Notes: generated by a model from the letters alone, not told the origin. DNA of 64,000 bases from Hypomesus transpacificus (GCF_021917145.1 NW_025813881.1:16994-80993); one strand, 5' to 3'. Counted from the first letter of the stretch, positions 13,201-26,307 are shown. Program-made: numbers and translations.

Positions 13201-14360
13201 CCGTTCCACCTGATGGCAAAACAACTAGCAATTTGCACCTGGTCTTGGTACAGTATGGGAATATAGGGACCTTTGACAATGCATTGAAATAATGTATTGT
13301 AACAGTATTGCAAAGATTACTGCAAGCCATTTTGTTGTTTCACTTACTACAAAGAGACATAGGACAACAAAAGCAGGAGACATTCAGACATGTTCTTGGT
13401 GCTTTGTTGAAACAGCATGACGGAAATCGAGGAAACACGAGGAAGACAGAGTGAAGGCACACAGTAACCCTTTTAACGGTTGCGTTTTATTTATTTATTT
13501 ACTTTTGAACCTACACACAATTTCCACGGGGTCTAGCAGACCTGGCCCACAGTATATTTGTTATGTTTTTGAGGAGTGGAAAGTGTGCGCTGCATATATT
13601 TATTTTCTTTTTCATGTTTTTCAAGAAAAGGTTTGTTGAAAAACGGATTACTTGTAAAATGTTTCTTTTAGTAAACATGGACAATTGTTCCCAAAGACTC
13701 AAACACCACACAAAGGTTAATCGAACATCCTTGCATTAGACAAAAGACAAAAACATGCAGAATATAATCTGTATACATTGTTTTGTCCTTACTATATAAA
13801 TAGTTAGTAGTAAAAATGCTCACCTCTGACCGCATTCCCCGCATCTGCTATCAAGCCCAGATTAGAAAGATTCCACTCCTCTCACCCTCCATCAAATCCA
13901 CATTCATTAGGCAGGAGCCGAGAAGTGAATGTGGTGTGTATATGAGTGAATAAAAATTGCTATTCTCTTTTCTGTTCCTTTTTCCGTCCGCTAAATCATT
14001 AATGTCTCATGTCTCTCCTAAAAATCACAGGAGTAAGGGTCAATCGATCCCCTGTCCTCTTTTGTCACATAGTGTGTGTGTGTGTGTGTGCCTAGACTGC
14101 ACATGTGTCTGTGTGAGGACTTGTATGGGGTTAACATCGTTTTAATCAGTTTTAATCAAGGCTGAATGTTGGAGAAGGTAACTCAGAACGTTAGTCATTC
14201 AGCACCATGGAGCTCCGAGGAGCTCCCTGGCAGCTTTGTGACAGTCTCTTGGCTGCCCACAGTGACCCGGCCAGTCATGAAGGGGCCCCTGCTGTCTCTG
14301 GGCTATGGAGCTGATTGGCTCAAGTCTCTGTTAAGGGCTTCCCAACTACTACCATGAGAG

Positions 14361-14364
14361 AAGT

Positions 14365-14405
<41 letters not shown>

Positions 14406-14602
14406 AGAATAGAGAATGATGCATGACACATTGATGGAGAGAGCGATGGAGAGAGTGATGGAGAGAGCGATGGAGAGAGAGATGGAGAGAGAGCTGGAGA
14501 GAGAGATGGAGAGAGCGAGGGAGAGAGCGATGGAGAGAGCGAGGGAGAGAGAAATGGAGAGCGAGGGAGAGAGCGAGGGAGAGAGCGATAGAGAGAGAGC
14601 TG
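14361..14602. repeat. (GA)n followed by an irregular GAGAGCGATGGA array
   Basis: A pure GA run (14371-14400) is followed, after 30 bp of other sequence, by tandem 8-12 bp purine units such as GATGGAGAGAGC. The array yields long but meaningless Arg/Glu frames. Confidence 0.9.
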
Positions 14603-14705
14603 GGTAAAGAAAGGACCTGAGGGACGGTGATCCAGGTTAGAGCAGAGAAGCGTATACACCTCCACCTGACTCTCCATGCACACCTGAGCCACCTTGCTCC
14701 CCAGG

Positions 14706-14769
<64 letters not shown>

Positions 14770-14773
14770 ACAC
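14706..14773. repeat. (CA)n microsatellite
   Basis: A CA run of over 30 units with one AAAC break near its end. Confidence 0.97.
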
Positions 14774-15265
14774 GTGCAAAGGACCTCGCAAAGCAGTCAT
14801 GCACAAAGTACATGGCTGATTATCAAGGCATGACCCTGAGCGCCATGAAAGCAGTGGTGTGTGTGTGTCAGTATTCTGCCTCAATCCTGCCGAAATACCT
14901 GGTCTCCTATGCCAGCAGTTTGAGGCTGACACATTTCCAACGTATGATGCTATTCATTAAAAGATGTTGCAGAGAAAATGTATGTAGGCCATGGATGCGT
15001 GTGTGCACGTATGTGTGTGAGAGAGGTTGCATTCCCATGCCATTATGCTGAACCAATACCCGCCAGTCATGGCCTAATATTTGGAGTCTGCAATCTGGGC
15101 TACACACACACACATACACAAGCACACACACACATGCTGTCACACACAGCACCAATTGTTTTTAAAGCCTCATGACAAACGACTCTGATCCAACATGAAG
15201 TATTTCACATCCCTTAATTCAATAGTGAAATCTCTTTTTGTTTTTTTGTTTTTCTCTCTTTCCCC

Positions 15266-15269
<4 letters not shown>

Positions 15270-15323
<54 letters not shown>
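15270..15323. repeat. (TC)n microsatellite
   Basis: An uninterrupted TC run after a poly-T/C lead. Confidence 0.97.
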
Positions 15324-15330
<7 letters not shown>

Positions 15331-15820
15331 CTCTGTCAGACAAAATGGATTACAGTTATACTCAATAAAGCCTATCTAATCATTCATTATAAAAATGATA
15401 AAAGATTACTTTCATGCTTCCAATAAGGATTAATATGTCTGGTTGACAATGTTTTCAATGAACAACTGGGACATTATACGATGCTAAGTGTGAAGAAAAG
15501 TCAAATGGTAAGACAAGATGGTTTGAAAGACTCTGTGAAGTTTGTGTCACAGCATATGCACACGTGTGCACACACAACCACACACACACCATCAGAACGT
15601 CTTTTGAGGGGCTGACAGAAAGGCTGGCCCCTGGGACCAAGTCCTTAAAAAACAGCTATCAGGGCCCCTGTCTCCCTCCCTCCCTCTGCCTCCCCCTGCC
15701 TCCCTCTGCCTCCCTCCCGCACCATCATCCCTCCCTCCCTTCCTCGTCATCACAGGACACATGACATATCCTCCTATGACGCCCTGCTGCGGCAGCCTTT
15801 GAAGCGAGAGAGAGCGGCCC

Positions 15821-15937
15821 CTCAGACACTCTCCTCCCCACAGACACTCTCCTCCCCTCAGACACTCTCCTCCCCTCAGACACTCTCCTCCCCTCAGACA
15901 CTCTCCTCCCCTCAGACACTCTCCTCCCCGCAGACAT
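15821..15937. repeat. 18-bp minisatellite, about 6 copies
   Basis: Near-perfect tandem copies of CTCAGACACTCTCCTCCC with one or two base changes. Because 18 is a multiple of 3, it produces spurious open frames on both strands. Confidence 0.95.
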
Positions 15938-16003
15938 CGCCCAACTCCCCCCAGGGCCACGCCCCCACGCCGCCCGCAGCCCTGCTATTCTGGCTGAGAG
16001 AGA

Positions 16004-16018
16004 GAGAGACAGAGAGAG

Positions 16019-16069
<51 letters not shown>

Positions 16070-16106
16070 AAAGAGAGAAATAGAGAGAGAGAAAAGAGAG
16101 AGAGAG
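16004..16106. repeat. (GA)n microsatellite
   Basis: GA run with GACAGAG and AAAAAAAA interruptions. Confidence 0.95.
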
Positions 16107-17725
16107 ATATTGACAAAGTTGAGCAGACACAGAGAGCTACTCAGGGTTTCTGCAGTCAGTCAGTCACCGTGGGAGGTCGAGGAGAGGGCGGAGGATGTTC
16201 CCAGGGGACTGATGATCCGAACAGGTTGCCTCGGTTTTGCCGTCTCACGATCTCTGTGTGAGTTTGTGTGTGTGTGTGTGCGTGTGTGTTGAGGTGACAA
16301 AGCTCTGTAAGCAGACGTGCTTACAGATGTGACCCTGGTGAATTCAGACAGCTTGTCATCAACCACACATAATACTGCCAGTTCAGCTTGCTATTCTGTG
16401 CGTTGAGTGTTAAATAGAATTGTGTGGGTACGTGTGGTGTCAGCGTTCTCAAAGTTTTGGTTCAACTTTTCTTTTCTTTCTTTTGAAAGTGTGATTGCTA
16501 TTGATAATGTGACAGGGACACGTTATTAGATAACATATAACTCCTCTACGTAGCTTCAGCATCAACCTTCCTTCACTAGCCAGCCAACAATCCTCTCTGG
16601 CCCTGTATAACAGAGGGGCAACAAGGTGCCCACTCATCGATGGAGAAGAGCCCGATTATCCGACCAGCCCTCAGCCTCCAGACAGGAAAGCCGTGTTCCT
16701 CCAGTCGATAGCCTGGGCTCCAAGTAGACAGGGCTAACAGCATTAACATTTAACCACCAGGAAGTCCAATTACCAGAGGGCAAAGGTCATTGGCTGTGCA
16801 TGCTGGGAATGAAGAAGGCAGTTAAATAAGCTCTAATGAAGAGGGGGTCGTTCATTTGTTCATTAATTTATACTTCAATTGAAGAGGGGACGGTAATTTT
16901 GCTGTCACGGTGAATCTAACACTCCACCTCAGCCTCTCCCACCTCCTCCACTTCCCTCCCTCCACTCCTTGTTCTTACTGCACCTCTTTTGAAGACATGC
17001 TTTTCTCTGATCATAGTTCACATTTCATCTTCCCCCATCACCAGACCCTGCTCCTTGTACTTCCATCCCCAAGCACCCTCGCTCCCTCCTTACCCACCCC
17101 GCATCTTCTCCTCCCTGCATCACCTGCTCCCCCCTCCCCCTCCTCTATTCATTTTCCCTGCTTCCTTCCCAGCCTGTATACTGGTCCAGCTCCTGGCACC
17201 TAACACAGTTTCTACATTACACCTCTGTATAATTGATCGTGTGAGACTTAGCAGGGATCTTCATCCTGGCGAACTCTGAGTAGTTCAGATGTTCACCGCT
17301 CCGGACAGCGTCACGGCCAGAAGCTACCTGACAGGGATGAAGACACTCAACAGTAGCCCAAAGTTTTACTTTTGCTTTGGGAGAAAGTGGACAATATTGT
17401 CTTAGGCCACAGAGAAGAGCTGGGACTTGCGATGAATCTAAAGTATACAACAAGACATCCTCTGGGGGAGCAGATTATGAACCGTTCTCTCTCTGCTAGA
17501 TGGCTCCACCCGTGGGCTGTGAAGCTCCACCCACGATGCCCTGTCTCCCCATGCTCCCTCCTTCTCTCTGTTCCCCCGGCCATCAGGGGAGTAGAGAGGG
17601 ACCCACAGGAAATATTTCAAATAGGGGTGACCCCACACCCACATCCCCTACCCTCCACCCGCCCTCACACACACACCTCAGTTGCAGCCTCACACACTTC
17701 TCCAGAGTGGCTTTCCTCTGGGCCC

Positions 17726-17841
17726 CTAGATGAAGGAGGAGGGGAGAGGGGGGGAGGCGAGAGGGAGAGGGGGGAGAGGTGAGAGGGAGAGGGGGGAGGG
17801 GAGAGGTGAGAGGGAGAGGGGGAAGGGAAGGGGCAGGGGGA
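17726..17841. repeat. Purine-rich GAGAGGGAGAGGGGG array
   Basis: Tandem 20-30 bp purine units with G runs of 5-6. The strand has potential for G-quadruplex or triplex structure. Confidence 0.85.
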
Positions 17842-18446
17842 TGAAGGACATGCAGAGGAATGGCTGTAGGGCCAACCAAATTACACATTTTAAAAAGGAA
17901 ACTAATACAATTGAGCATAGAGATAAGCTATAGGTCCAGAGACATGCCAGCACATCTGCTACAAAAAGCGTAAACACTGTCTACTGACCTAATACACACA
18001 TACAGTTAGACAGTTAAACACAGTTAGTGCTAGACACACACACACACAGGCTGAGGTGTCTGGATGTGATCCCCTCTGACAGTTTGCTGCTGCTGTGAAT
18101 GGGTTTCTGCTGTTACCATGGCCTCTGCACTCTGGCCCTTTTAGCAAAACGCGAGTTCAAAAACGTATAAATGTGTCAACCGCTCCCGGCATGCATACAC
18201 ACATCTAAAACACAAACATGTATGCACACACACACACACCAAGCACTAACACAAACCACAATTCACATAAAGCTCTCCAATGTTGAGCGACATTTCTTGA
18301 GAATTTGCCCCAATGTATGTTGACGGCCATAGCCTCTCTCTCTCAGTCTCAGGCTTTTAGTCAGTCCATGCACACATGCTTCACTCACCTACATCCACAG
18401 GAGAGAGAAAAAAGGTTGGAGCACATTTAGAGACAGTGTGGCGTAT

Positions 18447-18563
18447 TACATTTAGCAAGTAAGTAAAGTACCTTGCCCAAGGACACAACGTCATTTGGCA
18501 CGGCCAGGATTAGAACCGGCAACCTTCAGATTAATAGCCCGGTTCCCTAACCGCTCAGCCATC
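18447..18563 (-). mobile_element. Truncated tRNA-derived SINE with 8-bp target duplication
   Basis: This is the same family as the copy at 27769-27960. The head reads GATGGCTGAGCGGTTAGGGA on the minus strand and the body CCTTGGGCAAGG. The LINE-like tail is deleted down to the final CTAAATGTA. It is flanked on both sides by TGGCGTAT (18439-18446 and 18564-18571). Confidence 0.75.
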
Positions 18564-19005
18564 TGGCGTATGGTCTGTGAGTAGTGTGTGTGTGTGTGAG
18601 CGGTGCTGCTCTGCCTCCCAGCAGGATGGAGGGCTTTGTCCCCAGATACACACACTGAGGGCCTGCCAACGCCGTCAGCCCAGCTGACTCATTCATCTAG
18701 ACACTGTCTGCACATGGACGTCTATACCTCTATATGTCTATACCCAGAGGGTACCACATCACAATGGAACTCACTAGAACACCAACACTGAGAAAGGGGA
18801 TGTATGGGGTTCACTTTCTACGGTGGGTTAATGTTGACGTGTCCAAGCAGACGAAATCTGTCTGTCTGCCAATCCTGTCTGTTTCTGCCATGGAACTTGA
18901 TGTGTGTTTCATCCACTCCTTATTCCACTGACATGGAAATAGCCCAGATTTAGCCCCTGAAAACAGATGTACAGATACACAAAGAGTTACCCTGAGAGAG
19001 ACAGA

Positions 19006-19018
19006 GGAGAGAGAAAGA

Positions 19019-19111
<93 letters not shown>

Positions 19112-19115
19112 AGAG
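19006..19115. repeat. (GA)n microsatellite
   Basis: A GA run with one GATAG break. Confidence 0.96.
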
Positions 19116-19305
19116 GGCGAGAGGAGGGGGGAGGAAAGGGTCGCCAAATCAAATGTTAGATGTGAATATGTGTGTGTGTGCCTCAGTGCGTGTGTGTGTA
19201 CATGTGCCTCTGTGTTTGGCTGTGTATGTGTGTTCACATGGGAAGTTTGGTGTCTGGTGACACACCAGCCCCTCTGGCTTTAGATTAAAGGCTTTGTTGA
19301 CAGTC

Positions 19306-19372
19306 CTAATCCCAGTCCAAATTCTAACCCTAATCCCAGTCCAAATCCTAACCCTAATCCCAGTTCAAATTC
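19306..19372. repeat. 26-bp tandem repeat, ~2.5 copies
   Basis: CCTAATCCCAGTCCAAAT is followed by TCTAACCC and repeated. The unit contains telomere-like CTAACCCTAA. Confidence 0.8.
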
Positions 19373-19703
19373 CCCTTCCAGATGGAACCTTGATCTTACC
19401 CCAGGCCAGGAGAGCCAGTTAGCCCTGCACAGTGAGAGCAGCATCAAGGCACTGTCTGGGAAACATCAATGTCTTTCTTCAACTAAAGTTTAAATGTATC
19501 AATGTTATGAACTGTTGTCTTATTATGAATTTTATGAATAAAAAAGGCCACTGCATGTGTTGAGTCTATTGCTAAGGAACTGTGTGGCAATGATATTATG
19601 ACTAGCTATCTCATTCGCAAACAATACACACATTATGTCAGATCCCTAATGAAGTTGGTGAAGGTAAACAATGAGAGAGGGGGAGGGGAGTAAGGGTGAA
19701 AAG

Positions 19704-19921
19704 CACAGTAAAACTTGAAAAGTTCAATTTACTCAAATGGTTTGATGAAGTAAAATGCCAAGAGCCATTTGAGTTGAAGAACTGGATCAATTGAGTAAAG
19801 TACACCTTAATACACAAGTGTATAATTTACTAAATTGATCCAGTTCTTCAATCCAAATGGCTCCAAGCGATTCATTTCATCAAACCATTTGAGTCAAGGT
19901 AACTTGTCAGGTTTTACAGTG
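19704..19921. mobile_element. Long-inverted-repeat (foldback) MITE
   Basis: The two halves are near-complete reverse complements. The left half has CACAGTAAAAC, CTCAAATGGTTTGATGAA, GAGCCATTTG and GAAGAACTGGATCAATT. The right half carries the same blocks in reverse, ending GTTTTACAGTG. The centre is about 20 bp around 19800-19825. No target duplication is clear and there is no coding capacity. The class is unassigned. Confidence 0.7.
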
Positions 19922-20060
19922 TGAAGTAAGAGAAGGATGGAGGTCAAATGAGGGTTGGAGTGGGGGATGGAAAGGATACTGACCTTTGTGTGGAGAGGTT
20001 TTTAGTGATTTACCTTACTGAGTGTCTGGTTGAGATGGACTATTTTGTTGATGCAACCTG

Positions 20061-20140
20061 CACTGTAATACCAGAAAGGTTAAGTTATTAACTCAATTTA
20101 TTTGATGAACTGAATGACCATTCGAGTCAACTCAAATGGC
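20061..20140. mobile_element. Diverged half-copy of the foldback MITE
   Basis: It starts CACTGTAAT and shares in order TTAAGTTATTAACTCAATT, TTTGATGAA and CTCAAATGGCT with one arm of the element at 19704-19921. It lies 140 bp to the right of that element and lacks the second arm. Confidence 0.45.
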
Positions 20141-20303
20141 TCACTGACCGGCTCACTGACCGGCTCACTAAGAGACAGGCTGAGTGAAGGAGTTACTGAC
20201 TTGACTTGAATAGCTGACTGGTTGACAGGCTGACCGACGGGTGGACTGGCTGACAGAAAGTGACTAACTGACTGACTGATAGTGTCCCCAGGACTGGGTT
20301 TTC

Positions 20304-20382
20304 AACTCCAATAAGGTGCACACGTGTCCAGTGCTGATTTCCCTCCTATGAAGCACACACGTGTCCAGGGCTGATTTCCCTG
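20304..20382. repeat. ~40-bp direct duplication
   Basis: CACACGTGTCCAGTGCTGAT and CACACGTGTCCAGGGCTGAT, each followed by TTCCCT, occur 43 bp apart. Confidence 0.8.
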
Positions 20383-21840
20383 CAGCCAAAGAGGGAAGGA
20401 GGGAGAGGGAGAACATTCCATGAAAACACAGTTATCTGTGGTGCCTTAAGGCCCTTGTTACCTAGGAGTGTTCTGTTTGTCTCCTTAGAGAGGAGAAGGA
20501 AGAAGACAGTGATGGAGGAAGTAGAAGAGGACTTCAACTTGATCATTTGTTTTCTTTCTTTTTGCTGCCAAAACATTTACCTCACACACTTCCTCCCCTA
20601 AGGCTCTATATCTAGATAACTCTGTCCTTCCATTTCTCCTACAGCATTAACAGACTGTCATGATACAAAACATGTTTTGGGTCCTCTCAGATTCCATCGA
20701 TTACTAAGTACACAGAGACATGACTGCTTCTGTATATTTAACTCTCCCTTCTTATCTCACCGAGTTAAGGGATGTGAAAGTCATCGTGGTTTCTAAAAAT
20801 CCTAAAGGATGAAGAATCTCTGAAATGGAATTTAAGAGTTAAGTGATGGTACAAATACTATCACTAGAAATACCAGATTTTATTGGGATTTTCTATTCAA
20901 TTCAATTTTTTGATGTCTCAAATTGCACCGTTTTCAAGGTAATACAAGACTTCATAAACCAACATTGATTGTTTTTATCAACAGCCAATGAGAAGGCAGA
21001 GACTAATAGACTCACAGTCAGGCATATGAAGACATCTAACAAGTCCATTTGGAGCTAAATAAATCATCACACACAAACACAAACACACACACTTGCCCAG
21101 AGAACCTTTCAAGCAGGAGTCATTTAACCAGACCAATGACAAACTATTTTTTTCAGCCATAATTTTTTTTCTCTCTAGTTGATTTGTTTTAAATGTGATG
21201 AGATGTTAAATTTCACAGAATTAGATTATCCAGTTATGTTGAGGGCTCAAGAATTACCTTAGCAACCAGTCAACTCCTCACACACATACAAACACATATC
21301 ATTCTGCAACCCCTGTTGAATAATGCATGAACATATCAGTGCTGAGTAATGTCTTGTGTAGGATCCAATGCACGCAGAGCAGCCCTGAGGATATTCTCTC
21401 CCAAATTCTCTCCCACAAATTTGAATCTCTGCTCTCCACATAATCAAAGCATTGAGACGTGGCAATGTCATACTGTATGAAATGGTAAATCCGATGCCTA
21501 AGACAGTGTGTGAAACAAATGGGCTTGCTTGTTTATGGTGAATTAATTTGTTCTTCTCAAAGGGTTTTCAACATAACTCGTGTTATTTCGATTGCTGGTC
21601 TCTCCAAAGCTCTCTGCAGTCCTAGTCCTCAACCCGTTCAGGGTGAGAACGGAAGCACACACACACACGCGCGCCACAATGCATTCACAGAAACCCCCAC
21701 ACACTGGGAGAGTGCTGCACACCCATCTGCCAATCTGATTGGCTCCAGTGAGACTGTACAGAGAGCTTTATCTGCAGGGAGAACCTCTTCACACCTCTAT
21801 ATTCACACCCACCCCAGTCTAACCTCTACTCACAGTCTTT

Positions 21841-21884
21841 ACCATAGGGATGCGAGAGCGTGTCTGCTCTCGCATCCCTATGGT
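21841..21884. repeat. Perfect 19-bp inverted repeat, 6-nt loop
   Basis: The arms ACCATAGGGATGCGAGAGC and its exact complement enclose GTGTCT. No element boundary is obvious around it. Confidence 0.95.
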
Positions 21885-22253
21885 GCGCATATCCCTCCAC
21901 ACTATGGAGCAGACATTGTCTACCCCTTACACAAGAACAAGAATACGCAGTTTGTTTTTTTTGTGCATTTGTGCATGATTCAGGGAGTGTGTGTATGTGT
22001 GAGAAAAGGTAAGTGTTTAAGACAGGGTAGTGCTTAGATACGAACAATGCATCTGAAGGCAGGACACACATGACCTCTGGGAAAATAAACCGTTGAGGTA
22101 AGATAAAGAGACGAGAATGGAGAGACCAAGGTAGAAAAGACCCAGATGATTCCAGGGTTCGGCAGCGGACATACAGTAAGTGCCTCTGCTCCCATGGGTG
22201 CTCTCGTTCCTGACATTTCTGACTGAATGGTGTTCTCTGGAAAATAATGAGAG

Positions 22254-22452
22254 AAGCGGGAAAGAGAGGGAAGGAAGGAAGGAAGGAGAGGGGAAGAGAG
22301 GGAAGGAAGGAGGGAGAGGAGGGGAGACGAGAGGGAAGGAAGGAAGGAGGGAGAGGAGGGGGGAAGAGAGGGAAGGAAGGAAGGAGGGGGGAAGAGAGGG
22401 AAGGAAGGAAATGAGAAATAGAGGGAAGGAAAGGGGATAAAAGGAGGGGAAG
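22254..22452. repeat. (GGAA)n/(GAGG)n purine array
   Basis: GGAAGGAA and GAGAGGGAAG units alternate for about 200 bp, almost without pyrimidines. Confidence 0.9.
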
Positions 22453-25400
22453 GGAGGAGTTGACAGTATACAGGTGCTAGGAAGGATTTCAGTAGGTGGT
22501 CTAATCTAAAGCAGATGATCAGTTCATTAGAGCACATACCGGCAGAGAGATTTCGCCACAGGACTGGCATGATTGACTTGCATGCATTGCCATTTATCTA
22601 GATGCACACACACACTTACACACACCTACCAGATTTACCTGGGCAATTACTGATGCCAGGTAAGGAGATGTCAGCTCTTGCTGAGAACTGGACACACACA
22701 TAATGAGGCCTGACTCAGTAAAGCATCTGTTTGTGTATCAGTGTGTGTGTGTGGGCTAGTGTGTGGGTAGCTGAGGCTGTATAAAGGCCTGTATATTTGT
22801 GACAGTTCCTCGCTGACTACAGCTGCCTGCCGATTGGAACAGTGACAGTATAACGAGACACACAAAGCACAAATTGATCTGAGTGTGGTATAGCACTGAA
22901 ATACGTAGAAGCCCACTGCACAGAATACAGACTTGTAAACAGTTCCAAACCTATGGAGAAGCCAGAAGATATGTCTCCCCTCATCTGTGGTCAGAATGAG
23001 AGCCTTGATAAAAGGTCAAGATGTCCTTGTCTAACAGCCTGTATCTGACTCTGCCATCAGATCCCTTGTCTCTAGCTCTCAGTCGCACCCAGTCCAGGCC
23101 ATTCATTCTCACAGCACCTCTATGTACTGCCAGCTGAGCTGATACCAGCAGCTAGATCAGGATTCACAGTTAGGTGTGTGAGTGTGTGTGTGTGTGTGTG
23201 TGTAAAGAGGCCAGCAAGAGGGAAGTGTTTCGGGATGCCTTAGGCCTCCAGGAGAGTGTGATTCTCTTCAGTCAGTCTCTAGCAGCTCTGATGTGTCTGT
23301 GACTGTGTGTATGGCTGTGTGCGTGTGTATGTCTGTGTGTGTGAGTGCGCATGTCATGATTGCGCCATGTTACATCACTGCTGTGTGTTTTTGATGGACA
23401 TAGAATAACCTTGCTGAGGATTTTCTCAAAGACCTGGGTTTCCTGAAAAGACAGGACTTCACCAGTCAAGGCCTGAAAAGACAGGACTTCACCAGTCAAG
23501 GCTGGCCTCCGCTGGTATTAGACATGGACAGACAGCACTATGATACCACCAGTCCTCACACTTAAGAGGACTCACAGCTAGAACATTCTTTATATATGTA
23601 TATATGAAATTAGCTTTGCAGTCAGTTCTATCCGCTCTCTTTTAATGTGATGTCTCCATACCATACTCAGAACATGTTGAAGGCTATAAAGCATTTCATT
23701 TGTTTGAGGAATTATGATTTTTTTTTTTACACACCCCTAATCATCTTTAAGAAAAAACTCCCGCCGGCAAAATGCATAAAAGCACGGAGAAGCCTAATAA
23801 ATAATGAATACATGTCAAAAGTGTCACCAGATGGTTCTATATGGCAGAAGATGTGTGTGTGTGTGTGTGTGTATATATATTTGTGCGCATGCAAGTGAGC
23901 ACGTCTAAATCCACGCTTGCCTTCGCCTATTACTATGTAAGGCCCTCAAAAGTCAGATGAAACGGTGCTAAAATTAACCTAGGCATCGACACTGAGAGAA
24001 GAGCGATAACAAGATGCTACTCTTCCTCGTTTCCCTTCCATCCGCTAAGACAGACAGAACCATTACAATACTTCAGCCTTCGCCTGCTGAGGTTATAGTA
24101 TCTTACCACAAAGAAAAGTCGACAAGGAATATTAATCAATTTACCTTGCACAGAAAAATAGGAAGCCATACAATACGGTGCTCTAGTATATGGGGATGTG
24201 TCAGAGAGGACAAAAAGGATGGTGCAAAGGCCCTTTTAAAAGTAAGAAGATTTAAACTCCTCTCACTAGTCATTGTAAAACACTGTCAACAACAGACCCC
24301 ATTACAATCTCTAGAGCCAGCCGCATGTGAAAGCCATTATATTCGAGGTAAGATCACACGAGCATGTGACACATTTGACTGGCAACCAATCACTCGTCAA
24401 TTCCCTGCCACTCGCCACAAAACCCCCGGCAACTGTGACACACTCAGTAGCGGTAAATACGTTTGCCAAACGCATATTTATGCATCAGTGTACACGCATA
24501 CTTAAGTTAGCCTCCCCTCACTCACAGCAACAGAACTAGGTCTACAGTAAATTCCCCAATTTCATATCAATCACATCATAGCCATAGTAGATGTCTGGAA
24601 GAATGCCTTCGCTCCGCTTGGCCTCAATGTGCTGTCAAACTGAAAACACCAGACTGTATGAAGCTCCGGTTTAAATACTGTAGGCCAACTACTTTTGAAA
24701 TTAATAAAATTAAAGAAGGCTATAATTAAAACTGTAAGCTACAAATTAAGGTTTCTAAGAACGTTGTTCCCTTCTCGAGGTCATGCTGCCGCTGCCCAGC
24801 GGCAGATAAGCCCCACTGACGTTTTAGATTAGACGGGTTTAGCGTTTAGCTAAGGGTTAGCTAGGGTTTAGCGTGGAGTTTTAACATCCGAGAAGAATAG
24901 TCGATTTTTGTAATTGCTTTAATATCCTTCGCTCAACGTTGTAAACCATTCAATTTCTTTTTACATTTTACTTAAAACATAATTAATTCTGAATGTTATC
25001 AAACAGCCCGTTGATTTGAGATTGGCGAATACACATATTTGTTGATGCAAAAAACGAATTTATGACCGAACCGCCTATTTTGTGCAACCAAATGAAAAAC
25101 ATTTCCCCAGCTGGGACCTGCTGAAGAGATAGAGAGCACTAGCTGCCACACTGGAAAAGAGTGCATATTGCATAATACTTGATATTACCATTGACAATTC
25201 TACATTTTTGTTTGCCCCAGTGCTTGCCACTGATTTCAAATATAAAAGCCACTGATTTAAAATATAAAGGCTTATTGTATGAAGTAGGCCTACATAGCCT
25301 GACTGGCAGGTGTCATGGTCTTTCATATCTTCTAAATAACAGACATTAGTACAGGCAGGATCCACACCAAGTGTTTCCCTCTACAGACCTGTAGGGGTTT

Positions 25401-26285
25401 ACAGAAACCGAGTCTGACGGAGGTAGATGTAATTGCGCTGAGCTTCACTGTGTTGTTAGTTGTTGATCTTGGCATCTCTGCTGACAGATTGGTGTCAGTT
25501 CTGTTCTTCTAAAACAAGGCTGTCTGCCTGCTGCCTCTTGTGTTTCTGCGAAGGAGGAAAACATACCTGTTCAATGAACCAAGATATAACACTGGCCATT
25601 AAACTAATAGAGATTGTACCATTCCAGGCTATCATGGGGTTGGTAATATTCAGCCTAGGTATCATCCATCACATGGAATCTGGGAAGGGGAAATCACATT
25701 ACCATGTCTGGTCTCGACAGGAATCTGGTCATAGGGTATGTTTGGTTTTGGCCCCAGTCAAAGATCAGACTCTCCTCCATGATCTGTTACTTCTGAGCCA
25801 GAAACACACAGGGTGAGCTGAAGGACATGTCTGTGGAGGTTGGAACAGATGCACGGAGGCGGGTGAGGACTCAGAGGGAGGGAGGGGGGGAGGGGGCCAG
25901 AGGGAGTATGGGCTGGAGGGCTGGGACTGTGGCCACCTCTCTCCTCTACCTGGAGGTGAGGGACACACACAAAGCACATGAGCCATTACTGCATGGACAA
26001 CAACAGCTACAGGCTGCCGTTGTGTATGCTACAATACCTCTCCTGCCTAATACAGCTTAATATAACCCCCCTGGCTAGCTGTTCCACTCAGGACACTACA
26101 CACACCACTACACACACCTGCCTGCCTGCCTGCCTGGCTGAGACACAGCTCAAGGGCTTCACTGAATGTGTTGGTGTGGGTGTATGGGTGTGTGTTAGTC
26201 AGTGCAATGCTTTTTGTAAACGGAAAATTGATTCAGTCTAGATGTACCCAGGCTAAATGGGTTGGCCGAACACAATGACATGGTA
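22453..26285. other. Intergenic, mostly unique AT-richer DNA
   Basis: Few repeats lie between 23500 and 25800. It has one 163-codon ATG frame (24014-24505). A degenerate TTAGCTAAGGG-like stretch lies near 24835-24885. No splice-supported gene was found. Confidence 0.5.
23436..23502. repeat. 32-bp direct tandem duplication
   Basis: CCTGAAAAGACAGGACTTCA followed by CCAGTCAAGG occurs twice in direct succession. Confidence 0.9.
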
Positions 26286-26301
26286 GGTATTGTATTCCTT
26301 A

Positions 26302-26307
26302 TTTAAT
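26302..26307 (-). terminator. Candidate ATTAAA poly(A) signal of TBC1D15
   Basis: I found no AATAAA on the minus strand in the first kilobase past the TBC1D15 stop codon. The variant ATTAAA lies about 0.9 kb downstream in an AT-rich segment. Confidence 0.2.

Noticed and set aside
14303..14932. 209- and 149-codon minus-strand frames
   Set aside because: Built from (CT)n, (CA)n and the purine array; low-complexity Ser/Leu/Cys/Val.
19306..19372. Interstitial telomere repeat
   Set aside because: Only CCTAACCCTAA-like parts inside a 26-bp unit, not a (TTAGGG)n array.
1..26285. TPH2, the gene next to TBC1D15 in human
   Set aside because: I looked for conserved hydroxylase exons on the minus strand and saw none. 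Short exons could have been missed, so this is not proof of absence.
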